From: Lysobacterales bacterium CG02_land_8_20_14_3_00_62_12
Lineage (GTDB): Bacteria; Pseudomonadota; Gammaproteobacteria; Xanthomonadales; Ahniellaceae
Assembly: GCA_002785585.1 (NCBI GenBank)
Contig: PEUI01000372.1
Location: forward strand, 1 to 8,308
DNA: 8,308 bases
Direction: 5' to 3'
Numbering within the stretch: position 1 is the stretch's first letter; each line of letters begins with the position of its first letter. This document shows positions 6,483 to 8,308 of this stretch, piece after piece. A program made the translations under genes and the position numbers. The notes beneath the pieces were generated by a model that ran no database searches, was not told the DNA's origin, and saw only the letters and a program-made list of their open reading frames with translations.

Positions 6483-8308
6483 ATGATGAATTTGAATCGA
6501 CGTGCACTGACCGGCAGCTCGCTCGCCCTGTTGGCGGTGTTGCTGATCGCCGTGCTGGTGCTGGCCAATGTCTTGCTGCGCGGCATCCGCCTGGACCTGA
6601 CCGAAAACCGCTTGTTCACGCTTTCGGCCGGCAGTCGCCAGGTGCTGGCCGAGATTCCCGAACCGATCAATCTGTACTTCTACTACTCTGATCGTGGCAG
6701 CGCCAACCTGCCGATGCTGCGCAATTATTCGGTGCGCGTGCGCGAACTGCTGGAAGAAATGACCCAGAAAAGTCACGGCAAAATCCGTCTCAGCATCATC
6801 GACCCACCGGCTTTTTCCGAGGAAGAGGACCGCGCCACCGCGCTTGGTGTGCAGGCCGTGCCATTGGGCGCTGCGGGCGAGAACGTCTATTTCGGACTGG
6901 CCGGTACCAACGCTACCGATGGCCAGTCGGTGATTCCGTTTTTTCAGCCCGACAAAGAGGCTTTTCTCGAATACGACGTGGTCAAGTTGATCCATAGTCT
7001 GGCGGTCAATCAGAAGCCCGTGGTCGGCGTGATTACCAGCCTCAACATGGCTGGCGGTTTCGACGCCGCCAGCCGCAGCACCACCGAGGGTTGGGCGGTG
7101 TACCAGGAACTTGGTGACATTTTCGACCTGCGCCTGCTCAATCCCGAGGTCACCAAAGAACTGCCCGCCGATATGCAAGCGTTGCTGCTGGTGCATCCGA
7201 AAGCCCTCAGCGATGATCTGCAATACGCCATCGACCAATTCGTGCTGCGCGGTGGCCGCTTAGCGGTGTTTGTCGATCCGATCGCCGAGACCGATACCAG
7301 CGGCAACGATCCCGAAAACCCGCAAGCGCAGATGTTCGCCAGCAAGAGTTCGGACTTGAAGAAACTGTTCGCCGCCTGGGGCGTGGAATACGACCCCGGC
7401 AAGATCGTGCTGGATGCCGGCAACGCGCTGCCGGTGCAAGTCTCGCAGAACGCGCCGCCGGTGCGTCATCTGGCGATCCTGGGACTGACCAAAGCCAGCC
7501 TGAATGCCGACGAGATCGCCACCGCCCAGTTGCAAAGCCTGAACTTCGCCAGCACTGGTCATTTCAGTGTCAGTGACCAATCCCCACTCAAACTCACGCC
7601 ACTGGTGCAATCGAGCGGCGACGCCATGCTCACCGATGTCGAGCGCGTCAAGTTCACCCAGGACCCAGCCGAGCTCTACAACGGCTTTGCGGCGACCAAA
7701 GAACACTACGTGCTGGCCGGTCGCCTCGACGGCAAGCTGACGACCGCGTTTCCGGAGCGCAACAACCCCGCCCACCTGGCCGCCTCCAAAGCCGCGGTGC
7801 ATCTGCTGGTGGTCGCCGATACCGACCTGCTCACCGACCGCTTGTGGGTACAGGTGCAAAACTTTCTTGGGCAGCGACTGCTGAATGCGTTTGCCAACAA
7901 CGGCGATTTCGTCATCAACGCGATCGACAATCTGGCCGGTTCCAGCGCCCTGATCGGCATCCGCGGTCGCGCCAGCTCGCTGCGGCCGTTCACCACCGTC
8001 GATGCCTTGAAGCGCGAAGCCGATCGCAAATACCGGATGCGGGAACAAGATCTGCAGGCAAAGCTCAGCGAAACCGAGCGCAAGCTCACCGAGTTGCAAA
8101 GCGGCAAGAGCGCCGAATCGGCGATGATCCTGTCGCCCGAACAACAAGCCGAACTGGAAAAATTTCAGCAGCAGAAAGTCAGCATCCGCAAGGATCTGCG
8201 TCAGGTGCGACGCCAGCTTGATGCGGATATCGAGCGCCTTGGCAGCCGCCTGAAGTTCATCAATATCGCGCTGGTGCCGCTGTTGCTGACCCTGGGCGCG
8301 ATTGGTTT
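6483..8308 (+). CDS. GldG-like ABC auxiliary membrane protein (3' end cut by window)
   Basis: The frame stays open from ATG 6483 to the window edge, giving 608 residues. A short basic N terminus precedes one membrane helix (12-33), followed by the hallmark DLTENRLFTLS (38-48) that opens the large extracytoplasmic GldG/ABC_transp_aux region. Conserved stretches include PVVGVITSL (179-187), LRGGRLAVFVDP (255-266), a VVADTDLLTDRLW segment (443-455) and NGDFVINAIDNLAG (473-486). A charged helical, probably coiled-coil region rich in Glu, Gln, Lys and Arg (about 508-590) leads to a second hydrophobic segment from about 592 that is still open at the edge. Family members are typically about 600-650 residues, so only a few residues are probably missing. 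ATG 6486 is an equally possible start; the ribosome-binding site is weak. Its role is inferred: a periplasm-facing partner of the permease, with substrate unknown. Confidence 0.9.
   Translation, partial: MMNLNRRALTGSSLALLAVLLIAVLVLANVLLRGIRLDLTENRLFTLSAGSRQVLAEIPEPINLYFYYSDRGSANLPMLRNYSVRVRELLEEMTQKSHGKIRLSIIDPPAFSEEEDRATALGVQAVPLGAAGENVYFGLAGTNATDGQSVIPFFQPDKEAFLEYDVVKLIHSLAVNQKPVVGVITSLNMAGGFDAASRSTTEGWAVYQELGDIFDLRLLNPEVTKELPADMQALLLVHPKALSDDLQYAIDQFVLRGGRLAVFVDPIAETDTSGNDPENPQAQMFASKSSDLKKLFAAWGVEYDPGKIVLDAGNALPVQVSQNAPPVRHLAILGLTKASLNADEIATAQLQSLNFASTGHFSVSDQSPLKLTPLVQSSGDAMLTDVERVKFTQDPAELYNGFAATKEHYVLAGRLDGKLTTAFPERNNPAHLAASKAAVHLLVVADTDLLTDRLWVQVQNFLGQRLLNAFANNGDFVINAIDNLAGSSALIGIRGRASSLRPFTTVDALKREADRKYRMREQDLQAKLSETERKLTELQSGKSAESAMILSPEQQAELEKFQQQKVSIRKDLRQVRRQLDADIERLGSRLKFINIALVPLLLTLGAIG

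Noticed and set aside
6435..8147. Minus-strand open frames of 267 and 295 codons opposite the GldG-like gene
   Set aside because: The plus-strand frame is continuous with GldG hallmarks; the antisense frames are shadows.

Overview
The window is GC-rich, densely coding DNA with long spurious antisense ORFs, typical of a high-GC bacterium. A gammaproteobacterium related to the Xanthomonadales/Lysobacterales is my best guess, but this rests on gene content and overall look, not on any marker gene. There are no rRNA or tRNA genes, mobile elements, CRISPR arrays or phage genes.

Left block, minus strand (8-1117): a COG3818-like GNAT acetyltransferase followed 12 bp later by a small HExxH protein resembling the ImmA/IrrE metallopeptidase fold. 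The pair reads leftward from a good extended -10 promoter at 1151-1159. The ribosome-binding site of the second gene overlaps the stop codon of the first.

Middle block, plus strand (1327-4591): a six-helix membrane histidine kinase of the NarL/DesK type and its LuxR-family response regulator overlap by ATGA. About 190 bp later comes a membrane-anchored protein combining an SRPBCC (polyketide-cyclase-like) domain with a GyrI-like effector-binding domain. No terminator separates them. A very strong intrinsic terminator at 4565-4591 closes the block.

Right block, plus strand (4592-8308): an ABC exporter of the GldA/GldF/GldG type, made of an ATPase, an ABC-2 permease and a large auxiliary membrane protein cut by the window end. 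Between the terminator and the ATPase lies a close match to a sigma-E/AlgU-type promoter, so the exporter may be controlled by envelope stress.

Working picture (inference): a two-component system sensing the membrane state, a small-molecule-binding membrane protein, and an envelope ABC system sit together. This would suit a membrane-stress or lipophilic-compound response. Nothing in the window proves the three blocks are functionally linked, and no wholly new system is evident. The points most worth testing are the sigma-E-like promoter, the dyad in the divergent promoter region, and the linkage of the SRPBCC/GyrI protein to the two-component system.
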